Numbered from the stretch's first letter, positions 6,870-16,219 are shown. The stretch is 29,393 bases of DNA from an uncultured bacterium (GCA_905211505.1 CAJMAX010000008.1:1-29393); one strand, 5' to 3'. The notes: generated from the sequence alone by a model not told the origin. Made by a program: numbers and translations.

Positions 6870-7901
6870 ATGAAAGCTATACAATATTACGGACCAAATG
6901 ATATAAGATATGAAAATGTAATGGTAAAGCCTCCGGAAGAAGGCGAAGTTGTTGTGAAGGTCATGGCTGCATTAACCTGTGGTACTGATGTTAAAACATT
7001 TCGTCGCGGGCATCCTGTGCTCATCAAAGAAGTTCCATCAGGATTCGGGCATGAATTTTCCGGAATTATAGAAAAAATAGGACGTAATGTTGACGGATTC
7101 AATGTCGGTGATCGTGTTGTTGCTGCAAATTCTGCACCTTGCGGGGATTGTTTTTACTGTAAAAAACAGGAATATAATCTTTGCGAAAATTTAAATCTTC
7201 TAAATGGTGCTTATGCTGAATATATCAATGTTCCAGCTCGTATTGTGAAAAAAAACTTACTCCATTTACCTCCAAGTTTAAGTTTTGAGCGTGCTGCATT
7301 TTGTGAACCTTTGGCAAATGTTGTTCACGGTGCTGTAAGAACAGGTATTAAACCGGGTGATAGTGTTGGAATTATTGGGATAGGGCCTATAGGTTTGATG
7401 TTTGCCCGCGTAGCTAAGCTTATGGGTGCTAGAGTTATTGTTGCAGGCCGAAATCCTATAAAACTTAAAGCTGCCGAAGAATTTGCCCATGCTGATGAAA
7501 TTATTGATTTGAAAAAATATCCTAATCCGGAACGCATCTTTAAAGAGTTTTCAGAAGAGCATAAAGGGCTTGATGTTGCTGTCGAATGTGTGGGACTCCC
7601 GGAAATTTGGGAACAAATTTTTGATTGCGTACGGCCGGGTGGTACTGTTCACTTTTTTGGTGGGTGTAAATCAGGTTCAAAAGTTACATTTGATACTACA
7701 AAAATGCACTATGGTGACATAAAGATGATGAGTGTGTTCCATCATACACCTAAGTATTTTAGAATGGCGCTAGATTATATTGCATCGGGCGACATGGAAG
7801 TCGAAAAACTTATAACAGATACTTTGTCTCTGGATAAGGTAGAATATGCTATGCAGCAGCATATTGCAGGAAAGGCAATTAAATTTTTGATTAAGCCATA
7901 A
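6870..7901 (+). CDS. Zinc-dependent medium-chain alcohol/polyol dehydrogenase
   Basis: A 343-residue MDR-family oxidoreductase of the sorbitol / threonine / alcohol dehydrogenase type. Catalytic zinc ligands appear as C37 (TCGTD), H61-E62 (GHEFSG) and E146 (CEPLAN). The structural zinc lobe is C91, C94, C97 and C105. The Rossmann NAD(P) motif is GIGPIG at 170-175. The substrate cannot be told from sequence: the family covers sugars, polyols, alcohols and threonine. Absence of an acidic residue soon after the glycine motif (VIVAGRNP) leaves NADP as an option. It starts just after folC but has its own -10 placed for a leaderless transcript. Confidence 0.9.
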   Translation: MKAIQYYGPNDIRYENVMVKPPEEGEVVVKVMAALTCGTDVKTFRRGHPVLIKEVPSGFGHEFSGIIEKIGRNVDGFNVGDRVVAANSAPCGDCFYCKKQEYNLCENLNLLNGAYAEYINVPARIVKKNLLHLPPSLSFERAAFCEPLANVVHGAVRTGIKPGDSVGIIGIGPIGLMFARVAKLMGARVIVAGRNPIKLKAAEEFAHADEIIDLKKYPNPERIFKEFSEEHKGLDVAVECVGLPEIWEQIFDCVRPGGTVHFFGGCKSGSKVTFDTTKMHYGDIKMMSVFHHTPKYFRMALDYIASGDMEVEKLITDTLSLDKVEYAMQQHIAGKAIKFLIKP

Positions 7902-7960
7902 TTTTATATGGGCAATTTTTGTATAGTATTTGTTTTACTTTATTTGGTAAAAGGTATAGT

Positions 7961-8797
7961 ATGAAAATTACATCTAAAATTATAGATAAATTTAATATGA
8001 TGATGTCTTGCCTTGAAAGTAAAAGTAGTAATAGTTCCAAGGCGATACTGGATGAGGCAAATAAGCTTGTTGAAATGTCTGGCGATGTAGTTTCGGTTTA
8101 TAAAACAAAAGGATTGTTATATCCTGATTATGACAGAGTTTCAATAGATTTTGCCAAAAAAGGTTGGCAAAGAAAATTACACTTCAATGATAAAAATACA
8201 AATCCAATGCCTACTGAATATGCACTAGGAAAGGCGCCTGATTTTAAATTCTTAGTACCAAAGAAAGCTGGAAATGCTATTGATGATGTGTATTTCCAAA
8301 CTAATATTTCCACTCCTATGAAAATTGAAAATAATCCGGAAATTGGAGTTATGATTGATAATTTTTCGAAACCCGGTGGTACTATTTCAATAGAAGGGGA
8401 TTTGTCTGATACTTTTTATACATATGGTTTGTATCAATGTGCCGGTGTTGCAATTGTAGATAAAGCTAAAAATCTACAGAAATTGTTGCATTACTTCTTA
8501 TATAGTGATGAAGGTGATAGTATAAATCTTATAAAATTTTTAATTCGAGGTTTGAAAAATCCCGAGGTTACATTTATTCCAGGAGTTAGAGAAGAGACAA
8601 ATATAAGTTTGAATTTTCTAACTCAAGTTTTTAAAGCTTATCTGCCTGATTGTAAAATAAAGCATCTACATGTTCCTGAAGATTTCAAGGTAAAAGATAC
8701 TTATATTGGGCTAAAAAACGGAGTAGTTTTTTGTACTCCTAAAAATACTGCTTTAGTTTCAGAAACTAATCCTGAAAAGAAAATTATATATATTTAA
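7961..8797 (+). CDS. Unknown protein with CheD-like Thr-Cys-His signature
   Basis: This 278-residue soluble protein has no obvious signal peptide or membrane helix. In the middle, T154-Y-G-L-Y-Q-C160-A-G-V, with H177 17 residues after the Cys, matches the order and spacing of the catalytic Thr, Cys and His that I recall for CheD receptor glutamine deamidases (TxGLxxC, then His 17 later). The following strands (EVTFIPGVREETNISLNFL, then IKHLHV and GVVFC) could match the CheD block with G(G)A...N(I)..., but the glycines are poorly kept. The ~150-residue N-terminal part is unrecognised. I infer a CheD/CNF-type deamidase fold; chemotaxis genes are absent nearby. ATG 7961 is preferred to 7919 because AAAGG lies 6 nt upstream of it. 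Confidence 0.8.
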   Translation: MKITSKIIDKFNMMMSCLESKSSNSSKAILDEANKLVEMSGDVVSVYKTKGLLYPDYDRVSIDFAKKGWQRKLHFNDKNTNPMPTEYALGKAPDFKFLVPKKAGNAIDDVYFQTNISTPMKIENNPEIGVMIDNFSKPGGTISIEGDLSDTFYTYGLYQCAGVAIVDKAKNLQKLLHYFLYSDEGDSINLIKFLIRGLKNPEVTFIPGVREETNISLNFLTQVFKAYLPDCKIKHLHVPEDFKVKDTYIGLKNGVVFCTPKNTALVSETNPEKKIIYI

Positions 8798-8801
8798 TAT
8801 T

Positions 8802-9341
8802 TTATACACCAATCCAGTTGTAGTGTCCAAGAATAAGCCCAATTACTGCGGAGACCCCAAGATAAAATAGGGGATCTTGTTTTTTCCAGAAACTTGTAGA
8901 AATAAATGTTATTAGCACGATTGTTCCAAGTAAGTGGAGATTAGATGTGAAGATTAATTTTAATCCAACAGCGGAAAGTAGGGCGCAGCCTGCAGGTTTT
9001 AACGCTTTAATTGCGCCTTTAATATATGTATTTGTTTTAAATTTATCCAAAACTTTAGATACAATAGTTACAATAATGAATGATGGAAGAATAATTGCTG
9101 TTGTAGCAATTATTGCTCCTAAAATTCCGGAGGTCGCAAATCCTGCAAATGTGGCAACATTAACTCCCACAGGTCCCGGGGTAATTGACGAAATTGCCAG
9201 CATATCAGTCAGTTGTTTTGTTGTGTACCAGTGATATTTTTCTGCAATATCATATAAAAAAGGTAATGTTGCATATCCCCCGCCAAATGAAAAAACTCCA
9301 ATATGAAAGAATTGTAAAAATAACTGTAAAAATAGCTTCAT
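8802..9341 (-). CDS. Chromate transporter (ChrA) half, second subunit
   Basis: A 179-residue membrane protein of the CHR family, split (short-chain) type. Family motifs visible are FSFGGGYATLP near residue 17 and TPGPVGVNVATFAGF near 54. About five hydrophobic segments follow. Its start overlaps the stop of the upstream half by 4 bp, so the two are translationally coupled and probably form a heteromer. The CHR family exports chromate in some members; in others the substrate is unknown. No chrB-type regulator is nearby. Confidence 0.87.
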   Translation of the reverse strand: MKLFLQLFLQFFHIGVFSFGGGYATLPFLYDIAEKYHWYTTKQLTDMLAISSITPGPVGVNVATFAGFATSGILGAIIATTAIILPSFIIVTIVSKVLDKFKTNTYIKGAIKALKPAGCALLSAVGLKLIFTSNLHLLGTIVLITFISTSFWKKQDPLFYLGVSAVIGLILGHYNWIGV

Positions 9342-9901
9342 TTACTCTCCTTATTTATAGAATTTTTAGACTGGAATTTCTGGTATATTATACCTGTTAT
9401 TATTGCCCCGATTATAATCAAAGATAGAGGAATCTTTCCTGTTAGAGCTAGTAGCAGGCATGCAAAATATACAATAAGTGTAAATTTGTCAGTTATGCAT
9501 TTTGTCCACATTTCTTTTACGGCAAGGTATAAAAGTGTTATAACTCCAATGCCTACACCCCAGAAAATATGTTGTACTGAAGGCTTTGTGACTATTTCAC
9601 TTAAAATAGATGCTAACAGTACAATTGCAAGAAATGCCGGTGTAACGATACCTAATGTTGCAGCAATTGCGCCTCGAGTGCCTAATAGCTTTCGTCCAGT
9701 GAATATTGCTGTGTTTGCAGCAATAATACCTGGGAGACTTGCGCCTAGTGCATAATATTCACATAATTCATCATTGGTTATCCATTTCTTTTTGTCAACA
9801 AGTTCACTTGTTAGTAGGGGTAATATCACATATCCGCCGCCTAGCAATAATGTTCCAACTTTAAAAAAAGTTTTGAAAATGCTGTAAAAAGATTTATTCA
9901 T
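9338..9901 (-). CDS. Chromate transporter (ChrA) half, first subunit
   Basis: A 187-residue CHR-family half protein with LLLGGGYVILPLLTSELV near residue 18 and ALGASLPGIIAANTAIFTG near 51. These are equivalents of the FGGG and PGP motifs of the second half, although the Pro-Gly-Pro is reduced to LPG. Several transmembrane helices and a Lys/Ser-rich cytosolic tail follow. It is the first gene of the pair. No Shine-Dalgarno precedes the ATG. TATATC preceded by TGG ends 6 nt before it, suggesting a leaderless transcript. Confidence 0.86.
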   Translation of the reverse strand: MNKSFYSIFKTFFKVGTLLLGGGYVILPLLTSELVDKKKWITNDELCEYYALGASLPGIIAANTAIFTGRKLLGTRGAIAATLGIVTPAFLAIVLLASILSEIVTKPSVQHIFWGVGIGVITLLYLAVKEMWTKCITDKFTLIVYFACLLLALTGKIPLSLIIIGAIITGIIYQKFQSKNSINKESK

Positions 9902-9907
9902 ATTCTG

Positions 9908-9936
9908 GATATACCATAAAAGCAGGTTTCAGTAAA
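9908..9936 (-). promoter_or_regulatory. Promoter of the split chrA pair
   Basis: On the minus strand TTTACT, 17 nt, then TATATC with TGG in front. The -10 ends 6 nt before the ATG at 9901. Each hexamer matches the consensus at 4 of 6 positions. Confidence 0.45.
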
Positions 9937-10043
9937 TAAAAATATTATGTTACAAAGTTTTAAAAATATTACATATTTTGCAATTTTTGTATTTAAAAAT
10001 ACTTTATATAAGTGGAAAGTTATGTGTATAGAAAGGTTATATT

Positions 10044-10709
10044 ATGTCAGTAGGATTGGATAAAACTTTTAATGTCGGATTTGCTCAACCGTTTGGGAAT
10101 AATCTGAATATCGGACAGTTACAACAACCGGTGAATGGTTTGTCTGATAATTCGTCAATTTTTAATACAGCTCCATTGAATTCTTTGCAGAGCGTGAATA
10201 ATAATTATGAAGATGATTTTATGATGCCCGAGTTTTTAAAAGTAAATACTGGAAATAATGCTGCTCCGGAAGTGTTGTTTGCGGATAACTCAGTTTCTCA
10301 AAACTTGTCTGCTAAAACTGTTGAACAGGAATCTCAAAAGCTACCTTATAAAGCCGATGATGTCAATCAGGAATTAAAAAATTATTCTTTAGATTTCAAT
10401 AATAAAGATATGGCATTGACAGAATTTGGTAATCCTTATAAAGAAACTGATGTGTCAAAGAAAACACTTGCTCTTTTAGGATTCACTGCTCCAATTGCGG
10501 GAAAGTGTGTTCAACTTTCTAATGGTGGAAAGTTTGCAGAGTTGTTTAAGATTAAACAATTGGCCGTTGCTTGTCCAATGCTTGCTCTTGCCGGTTATGG
10601 TATCGGATTGCTAACAGATAGCTTTATTAATAATCAAAGAGCGAAAGCGGCAGATAGTTTGCTTTTAGCGAAAAATATGACAAATAGTTCAAAAGCTGTT
10701 CAAGAGTAG
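10044..10709 (+). CDS. Hypothetical protein with Asn/Gln-rich N-terminus and C-terminal hydrophobic segment
   Basis: The 221-residue product is not recognised. Residues 1-130 are low-complexity, rich in Asn, Gln, Ser and acidic residues, and look disordered. Residues about 138-195 are mostly hydrophobic, with one likely membrane helix (QLAVACPMLALAGYGIGLL) and a shorter one before it (LALLGFTAPIAG). There is no N-terminal signal peptide, so the protein may be tail-anchored or membrane-associated from the cytosol. AAAGG lies 7 nt before the ATG. A 0.8-kb repeat field follows. Confidence 0.8.
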   Translation: MSVGLDKTFNVGFAQPFGNNLNIGQLQQPVNGLSDNSSIFNTAPLNSLQSVNNNYEDDFMMPEFLKVNTGNNAAPEVLFADNSVSQNLSAKTVEQESQKLPYKADDVNQELKNYSLDFNNKDMALTEFGNPYKETDVSKKTLALLGFTAPIAGKCVQLSNGGKFAELFKIKQLAVACPMLALAGYGIGLLTDSFINNQRAKAADSLLLAKNMTNSSKAVQE

Positions 10710-10748
10710 GTTTTAGTTTGTTTGGATAATTAAAAGAACCTAACGGAT

Positions 10749-10865
10749 AATTGTCATCCTGAACTGATAGAATGTTACCCAGAACTTACTAAGTCATCCT
10801 GAACTTGCTTCAGGATGACAATCTAAGTGTCCAACCAAGAGATTCCGAACTAAATTCGGAATGAC
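10749..10865. repeat. Dispersed TCATCCTGAAC / ATTCCGAAC palindromic repeats
   Basis: ATTGTCATCCTGAA (10750-10763) is the reverse complement of TTCAGGATGACAAT (10809-10822). A second GTCATCCTGAA copy (10793-10803) forms the inner 11-bp hairpin with the same right arm. Next to it ATTCCGAA-CTAAA-TTCGGAAT forms an 8-bp hairpin at 10842-10862. Related elements recur at 11.4, 16.7 and 16.9 kb. Confidence 0.75.
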
Positions 10866-10889
10866 TGCGCCCGTTGCACGTGGCATTTT

Positions 10890-11068
10890 GCTACCAATTA
10901 TTTGCTCACAACACCAGCAAATTTAGCTCCGCAAGGGTGCTACGCACGTAGGTATGCTACCAAATATTTGCTCACAGCACCAGCAAATTCAGCTCCGCAA
11001 GGGTGCTACGCACGTAGGTATGCTACCAAATATTTGCTCACAACACCAGCAAATTTAGCTCCGCAAGG
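10890..11068. repeat. 66-bp tandem repeat (minisatellite), 2.7 copies
   Basis: Units begin at 10890, 10956 and 11022, each starting GCTACCAA(A/T)TATTTGCTC. They differ at only a few bases (AAT/AAA, AACACC/AGCACC, AATTT/AATTC). The third unit breaks off after CTCCGCAAGG. Each unit holds small hairpins such as TTTGCT...AGCAAA and GGTATGCTACC. There are no spacers, so it is not a CRISPR array. The 66-bp period is divisible by three, but no convincing gene runs through it. Confidence 0.88.
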
Positions 11069-11085
11069 TTAGGGTGAAAAGTGTA

Positions 11086-11352
11086 AAAAGATTCTTCGCA
11101 TTCGCTCAGAATGACGGATACAGTAGAACACATGTTTGTCCTCAAAATCAACCCGACTGTCATACTGAGGCTTTAGCCGAAGTATCTAATAAACAGAACA
11201 GTAATAAAAGATTCTTCGGTCGCCTGCTCCCTCAGAATGACATCTCTGCACTCGCATTAAACGGGACTCCACTACGTTTCGCCCTCTGCTCGTGCAGATT
11301 TAGAATGACGAAATAGCCGTCATTGCGAGGAGGCTTCTGCCGACGCGACATT
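11086..11352. repeat. Cluster of CTCAGAATGAC and GTCATTGCGAGG repeats
   Basis: AGATTCTTCG...CTCAGAATGAC occurs at 11089-11115 and again at 11209-11241 with different middles. A mirror-type unit GTCATACTGAGG...AGTATCT lies at 11158-11187, and GTCATTGCGAGGAGG...GCGACA at 11319-11350. The ORF that crosses this cluster is repeat-derived and not a gene. The remaining sequence from 10710 to 11533 shows no coding signal; 11353-11430 shows nothing I recognise. Confidence 0.65.
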
Positions 11353-11436
11353 CCACTAATGAGCTCCCTGATTACTCAACAAAAAAGATGCTGAAACAGG
11401 AACTTATATAGCATTTTAAACATAGCTAGAACTGTC

Positions 11437-11457
11437 ACCCTGAACTTGTTTCAGGGT
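11437..11457. repeat. CCTGAACTTGTTTCAGG hairpin repeat
   Basis: ACCCTGAA pairs with TTCAGGGT around CTTGT, an 8-bp stem. It is the same family as the hairpins at 10793, 16712 and 16905. Confidence 0.65.
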
Positions 11458-11470
11458 CTGAGTGCTGGTA

Positions 11471-11528
11471 AGATTCCGAAACTCCGAGTAGGAACAGAAA
11501 ATTACGTTTCCTGAACTCAACTGTTTTT
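11471..11528. repeat. Dispersed repeat B, copy 1
   Basis: This ~58-bp stretch (AGATT..GAAACTCCGAGTAGG..AAAATTAC.TTT..TGAACTCAA..TTTTTT) recurs at 16784-16840 with about 11 substitutions and one indel. GAAACTCCGAGTAGG is identical in both. Both copies follow a CCTGAACTTG-type hairpin. Confidence 0.7.
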
Positions 11529-11533
11529 TATAT

Positions 11534-11926
11534 TTATTTTGACAATTTTGCTTTTAAACGAGCTTCTGCTCTAGCAATTGCAGCTTCGGCTCGTTTTGCA
11601 TCCATTCTTGCGTTAGCTTCTCTTAGTTTTCTTCTCGCTTTTTCAAGTGCTTCTCTTGCTCTCGCTTCGTCGATTTCTTCGCCGGGTTCAGCTAAGGTTG
11701 TCAGTATCAAACATTCTTCATCTTTGAATTGTAATATGCCTCCCATTGTGGTGAACATTTTTACTTCACTTCCTTGAGTAACGCGTGTGACACCTATATC
11801 TAGAGCTGTCATCATTGGGATATGTCCTTTTAGTATTCCGAATTCGCCATCTACTCCCTTTGAATAGATTTCATCTACTTCTTCGTCAAAAACAACTCTT
11901 TCTTGCGTAATAATTTTTAATTTCAT
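11534..11926 (-). CDS. atpC: F1Fo ATP synthase epsilon subunit
   Basis: The 130-residue epsilon subunit couples and regulates F1 rotation. The N-terminal beta-sandwich is seen in MKLKIITQERVVFDEEVDEI, GEFGILKGHIPMMTAL and a GGILQF block. The C-terminal two-helix domain is very rich in Ala/Arg/Lys/Glu (from EARAREAL to the end). It begins 2 nt after the atpD stop codon, and GAGGAA at the end of atpD is its ribosome site. No hairpin terminator was seen downstream; the gene ends near a repeat field. Confidence 0.95.
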   Translation of the reverse strand: MKLKIITQERVVFDEEVDEIYSKGVDGEFGILKGHIPMMTALDIGVTRVTQGSEVKMFTTMGGILQFKDEECLILTTLAEPGEEIDEARAREALEKARRKLREANARMDAKRAEAAIARAEARLKAKLSK

Positions 11927-11928
11927 AA

Positions 11929-13376
<1,448 letters not shown>

Positions 13377-13441
13377 CATCAAGAAAAATTTTTTAAATAA
13401 TACCTTTGGAAATATTTTGGATAAATAAAGGGAAGTTTATT

Positions 13442-14122
13442 TTATTCTTTTAATAAATTTTTAAAATAATCCGGATCTTCTTTAGCTTTTTGAGCACAGG
13501 CAATACCATTAAAAGCATTATTGGTATTTTTGTTACAATATTTTTCTACATCGTATTTCGTGCCAATGGCTCCCATTGTTTTTAATTCACCGTCAAAAAA
13601 TTGGAATGTGAACAAATCATAACCGGCTTTGTTTGGTTTATTGCCAAATCCGTTTATATCAACACTTATAAGTATAGGTGTATCCCTGGCATTCGGATTT
13701 TCAAACAGAAATAGTGTTCCGTCTTGCAGTGCAAACTGTCCGTCATCTAATATAAATGTAGGAAGAGAAGATCCGTGGTATGTTTTATAGGCATCAGGTG
13801 CGGAGCTGTTAAGATGGTAGCATGGCTTTTTCTGACGTACGCTTGAGGATTGGCAGTTTATACTGCCTGTAAAATACTTTTGAAATGTTTTGTGGAATGT
13901 TACACCCGGATACGATGTAGGATCAAGTGATACATCATCTTCTTCCATAAGTCTAAAAGCTTGTTGCGTTAGAGAATAGGCTTTCAAAAACTGTGAACGG
14001 AGCTGGTGTGCTTTGTAGTTTGTAATTAAGTTAGGGATTGTCATTGCAGCAACTACACCTATTATCCCTAGTGTAATAAGCACCTCGGCGAGTGTAAATG
14101 CTTTTTGTTTAGAATTTTTCAT
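13442..14122 (-). CDS. Prepilin-like secreted protein 2
   Basis: A 226-residue protein with a type IV prepilin signal: MKNSKQKA|FTLAEVLITLGIIGVVAAMTIPNLI. Glu +5 is present and Ala is at -1. The C-terminal domain contains DDGQFALQDGTLFLFEN and the block SVDINGFGNKPNKAGYDLFTF, which closely matches TVDVNGY...TPNVWGRDVFTF in the decayed copy near 18.0 kb. A Cys-containing tail follows (YCNKN...GIACAQ). Start ATG 14122 is preferred to the in-frame one at 14149: GGAG lies 8 nt upstream, the signal leader then has normal length, and 14149 falls inside the palindrome. It is divergent from XRE regulator 2, and the promoter touches a 44-bp palindrome. Confidence 0.84.
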   Translation of the reverse strand: MKNSKQKAFTLAEVLITLGIIGVVAAMTIPNLITNYKAHQLRSQFLKAYSLTQQAFRLMEEDDVSLDPTSYPGVTFHKTFQKYFTGSINCQSSSVRQKKPCYHLNSSAPDAYKTYHGSSLPTFILDDGQFALQDGTLFLFENPNARDTPILISVDINGFGNKPNKAGYDLFTFQFFDGELKTMGAIGTKYDVEKYCNKNTNNAFNGIACAQKAKEDPDYFKNLLKE

Positions 14123-14139
14123 GTATATCTCCACGTTTA

Positions 14140-14183
14140 AAACTACCACTAACTAGTAGTTAACTACTAGTTAGTGGTAGTTT
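14140..14183. promoter_or_regulatory. Perfect 44-bp palindrome, likely operator between prepilin 2 and XRE 2
   Basis: Every base from 14140 to 14161 pairs with its mirror from 14162 to 14183. The centre is GTTAAC, flanked on each side by ACTAGT. It overlaps the -10 and predicted start of the minus-strand prepilin promoter and lies upstream of the XRE promoter. A protein operator is the simplest reading. In RNA it could also form a 20-bp hairpin in the prepilin leader. Confidence 0.85.
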
Positions 14184-14207
14184 ATCCTCTTAATAAAAAA
14201 TTGTCAA
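14179..14207 (-). promoter_or_regulatory. Promoter of prepilin gene 2
   Basis: On the minus strand TTGACA (14207-14202), 17 nt, then TAAACT (14184-14179, 4 of 6 matches). The -10 overlaps the end of the palindrome, so a protein bound there would block RNA polymerase. Confidence 0.6.
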
Positions 14208-14218
14208 GCCGTTATAAT
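14190..14218 (+). promoter_or_regulatory. Promoter of XRE regulator 2, leaderless spacing
   Basis: TTAATA (14190-14195), 17 nt, then perfect TATAAT (14213-14218). The -10 ends 6 nt before ATG 14225, so the mRNA should begin at the start codon. It overlaps the divergent prepilin promoter. Confidence 0.65.
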
Positions 14219-14224
14219 TTGTTT

Positions 14225-14443
14225 ATGAAAGACCATCGCAATAAAATCTTTGCTAGAAATTTAAAAGCAGAAAGGTATCGGTGTGGAATAACTCAGTCTG
14301 AACTGGCTGAAAAAGTCGATGTTAGCGAGAGTACTATAAGCCTTTTAGAAAGAGGGTTGCAAACTCCGTCAATTTTCCTTGTTTATGATATTTCAAAAGT
14401 TTTAGATATTGATATTAATGATTTATTGAAAAATGTTTCTTAA
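14225..14443 (+). CDS. XRE-family HTH regulator 2, divergent from prepilin gene 2
   Basis: A 72-residue stand-alone Cro/C1-type DNA-binding domain: FARNLKAERYRCGITQSELAEKVDVSESTISLLERG.. TPSIFLVYDISKVLDIDINDLL. It has no extra effector domain. ATG 14225 is used rather than 14174. The longer form would start inside the palindrome and upstream of the perfect TATAAT, and ATG 14225 lies exactly 6 nt after that -10. Likely autoregulator and repressor of the prepilin gene, by position (inference). Confidence 0.9.
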   Translation: MKDHRNKIFARNLKAERYRCGITQSELAEKVDVSESTISLLERGLQTPSIFLVYDISKVLDIDINDLLKNVS

Positions 14444-14518
14444 TTTTTACAAAAACACTAGCAAAAAAGTTTTTTCTCATGTATTATGATATGCATATCC
14501 CAAAAACATGGAAAGAAT

Positions 14519-15376
14519 ATGCAATTGTTGATAGATAAAGAACTAAATTCTACAGACAAAATATTCAAGCCCGACTTTAATTCAAAATCCGGACGAGAAT
14601 TATTAGCGTTTTACCTGCAGACAAAATTTAGACAAATATATTTGTATGATAAAAAACAGGAAGTCCCTATTATTAATTCGGTTAATCCTGATTTTGTTAA
14701 CCGGTTCTGCCGCAGAATAATAAATAATCCTACAAAACGTTTGTTAATAGGTGTTACCGGTGAGTCTGCCTCTGGTAAATCTACAATTTGTCATGAAATT
14801 AAAAATGTGATTGAACAATTATCTATGCCTGTGGCTGTATTGAGTACAGATAACTATTTTAATGATATATCTCTGCTTATTAATAAGTATGGTTCGTTTG
14901 ATAATCTTAGAGATAACGGGTATGATGTTGATGCTCCATCAAGTTTTCAATTGGATATTTTAAGATCGGATTTGGAAGATTTATCTGACGGTTTAGATAT
15001 AAAAGCTCCAATGTATCTCCCTAATGGTACCGGGGTTTCAGTTCCCAAAGCGTTTGATGTTCATTCTCAAAAGATTATTGTTGTTGAAGGCATTGCAACG
15101 ATGTATGAAACTGTTAAAGATGTTTTTGATATTAAAATTTATGTTGAAACTGAAAATGAACTAAGAAAAAGCCGCTTTATGAGCAGAGCAATCGAAGAAC
15201 GCAATCAGAGTGAAGAAAATGCTGAAAAGCATTGGCATTATATAGCTGAAGCCGGTGAAAAATACGTGAAACCGTTCCGTAAGGAAGCTGATTTAGTATT
15301 AAATGGTAATTCTGATTTGAAATACTTTGCGATGATTCTTGAATATATTCACACGTTTACAAATAATTTTCAGTAG
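14519..15376 (+). CDS. Uridine kinase / phosphoribulokinase-family NTPase
   Basis: A 285-residue cytosolic P-loop kinase. The Walker A motif is GESASGKST at 81-89 (GVTGESASGKSTICHEI). STDNYF at about 110 is the uridine-kinase DxYY-like element, DAPSSFQLDIL matches the DxPxAF(D) block, and KIIVVEGI is the Walker B strand. An ~70-residue N-terminal extension precedes the kinase fold and is not part of standard Udk. The substrate is therefore uncertain: uridine/cytidine, or another small molecule. ATG 14519 is chosen because GGAAAG lies 3-4 nt upstream. Confidence 0.78.
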   Translation: MQLLIDKELNSTDKIFKPDFNSKSGRELLAFYLQTKFRQIYLYDKKQEVPIINSVNPDFVNRFCRRIINNPTKRLLIGVTGESASGKSTICHEIKNVIEQLSMPVAVLSTDNYFNDISLLINKYGSFDNLRDNGYDVDAPSSFQLDILRSDLEDLSDGLDIKAPMYLPNGTGVSVPKAFDVHSQKIIVVEGIATMYETVKDVFDIKIYVETENELRKSRFMSRAIEERNQSEENAEKHWHYIAEAGEKYVKPFRKEADLVLNGNSDLKYFAMILEYIHTFTNNFQ

Positions 15377-15516
15377 AGCTGTATTTGACTTGGTCTTCAA
15401 ATAATAATATTTGTAAATAAGCTCGTATATGTATTCAGTTTTGTAACGAAAAAATGTATAATCTTTACAACAACACATGTTTATTTTAAAAATATGGTAT
15501 AAAAAAGGATACGAAA

Positions 15517-16158
15517 TTGCTAAATAATTTTGAAAGTTTTGACAATTCAGAAACTGCAACTAAAAAAGACATAGTGATACAGGAGAGAGTTGAACTGGTT
15601 TCTTCCCATATGTATAAACAATTTTTGGATTACCAGCATTCTACTGTTAATATGAATGATATTTTTACAAGGATGATTGATTGTTTAGAGCTGGTATCGA
15701 ATAATTTGAAACAATCTTTTTCGTCTCGTGGGGTAACTACTCAAAATATTTATATTGATGCGGATTCATTGAAATCTGTTGCAGTTATCAATATTTTATG
15801 GCATAAAATGAGCTTTACTACACGTTGTAATTTTCAGCCTCAAGCCTTGTTTAGAGATGACGGCAGGCATGTATTTTCAAATAGAATTATGGCTATTAGA
15901 GGAAATTATAATGATATTATAAAAGATGCTAAGGACAGAGAAGAGGAAATGGTTAAACTCTTGGAAAATGAGATTGCATCTTTATACGTTCCTGCAGACC
16001 AAAATCAAAAGTGTATTTTTAAAATAAAACATACAGGGCAGGAATTTGCTCTTAATCAGATAGATGCTCCAAGAGAGGTTGTATTAAAGGTGGTTGAAAC
16101 TGTATGTGGCGGTGGATTGTACCATCAGGACGGTTCTGTTAAAACATTTATTGTTTAA
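15517..16158 (+). CDS. Hypothetical protein with a TTG start
   Basis: The 213-residue product is not recognised. It is soluble, mixed alpha/beta, with no signal peptide. Charged helices occur near 132-152 (KDAKDREEEMVKLLENEI). A C-terminal stretch, KCIFKIKHTGQEFALNQIDAPREVVLKVVETVCGGG, looks like a small beta domain. AAGGA is placed 7 nt before TTG 15517. The first in-frame ATG is 31 codons further in and has no ribosome site, so TTG is the likely start. The three genes 14519-16477 all run the same way. Confidence 0.72.
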   Translation: MLNNFESFDNSETATKKDIVIQERVELVSSHMYKQFLDYQHSTVNMNDIFTRMIDCLELVSNNLKQSFSSRGVTTQNIYIDADSLKSVAVINILWHKMSFTTRCNFQPQALFRDDGRHVFSNRIMAIRGNYNDIIKDAKDREEEMVKLLENEIASLYVPADQNQKCIFKIKHTGQEFALNQIDAPREVVLKVVETVCGGGLYHQDGSVKTFIV

Positions 16159-16219
16159 TTTTCTAATTGACTTATGGTAAAATATTATTAATATGTTATT
16201 AAAGGTAATAGGTTAGGAT

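Noticed and set aside
8947..9755. Plus-strand ORFs opposite the chromate transporter genes
   Set aside because: They are shadows of the two membrane protein genes; the minus-strand products have family motifs.
10890..11068. CRISPR array
   Set aside because: The units are directly tandem with no unique spacers, and there are no cas genes.
11074..11316. 80-codon ORF in the repeat field
   Set aside because: It is made of CTCAGAATGAC-type repeats read through and has no ribosome site.
14174..14224. Longer start for XRE regulator 2
   Set aside because: It would begin inside the 44-bp palindrome and upstream of the perfect TATAAT that precedes ATG 14225.
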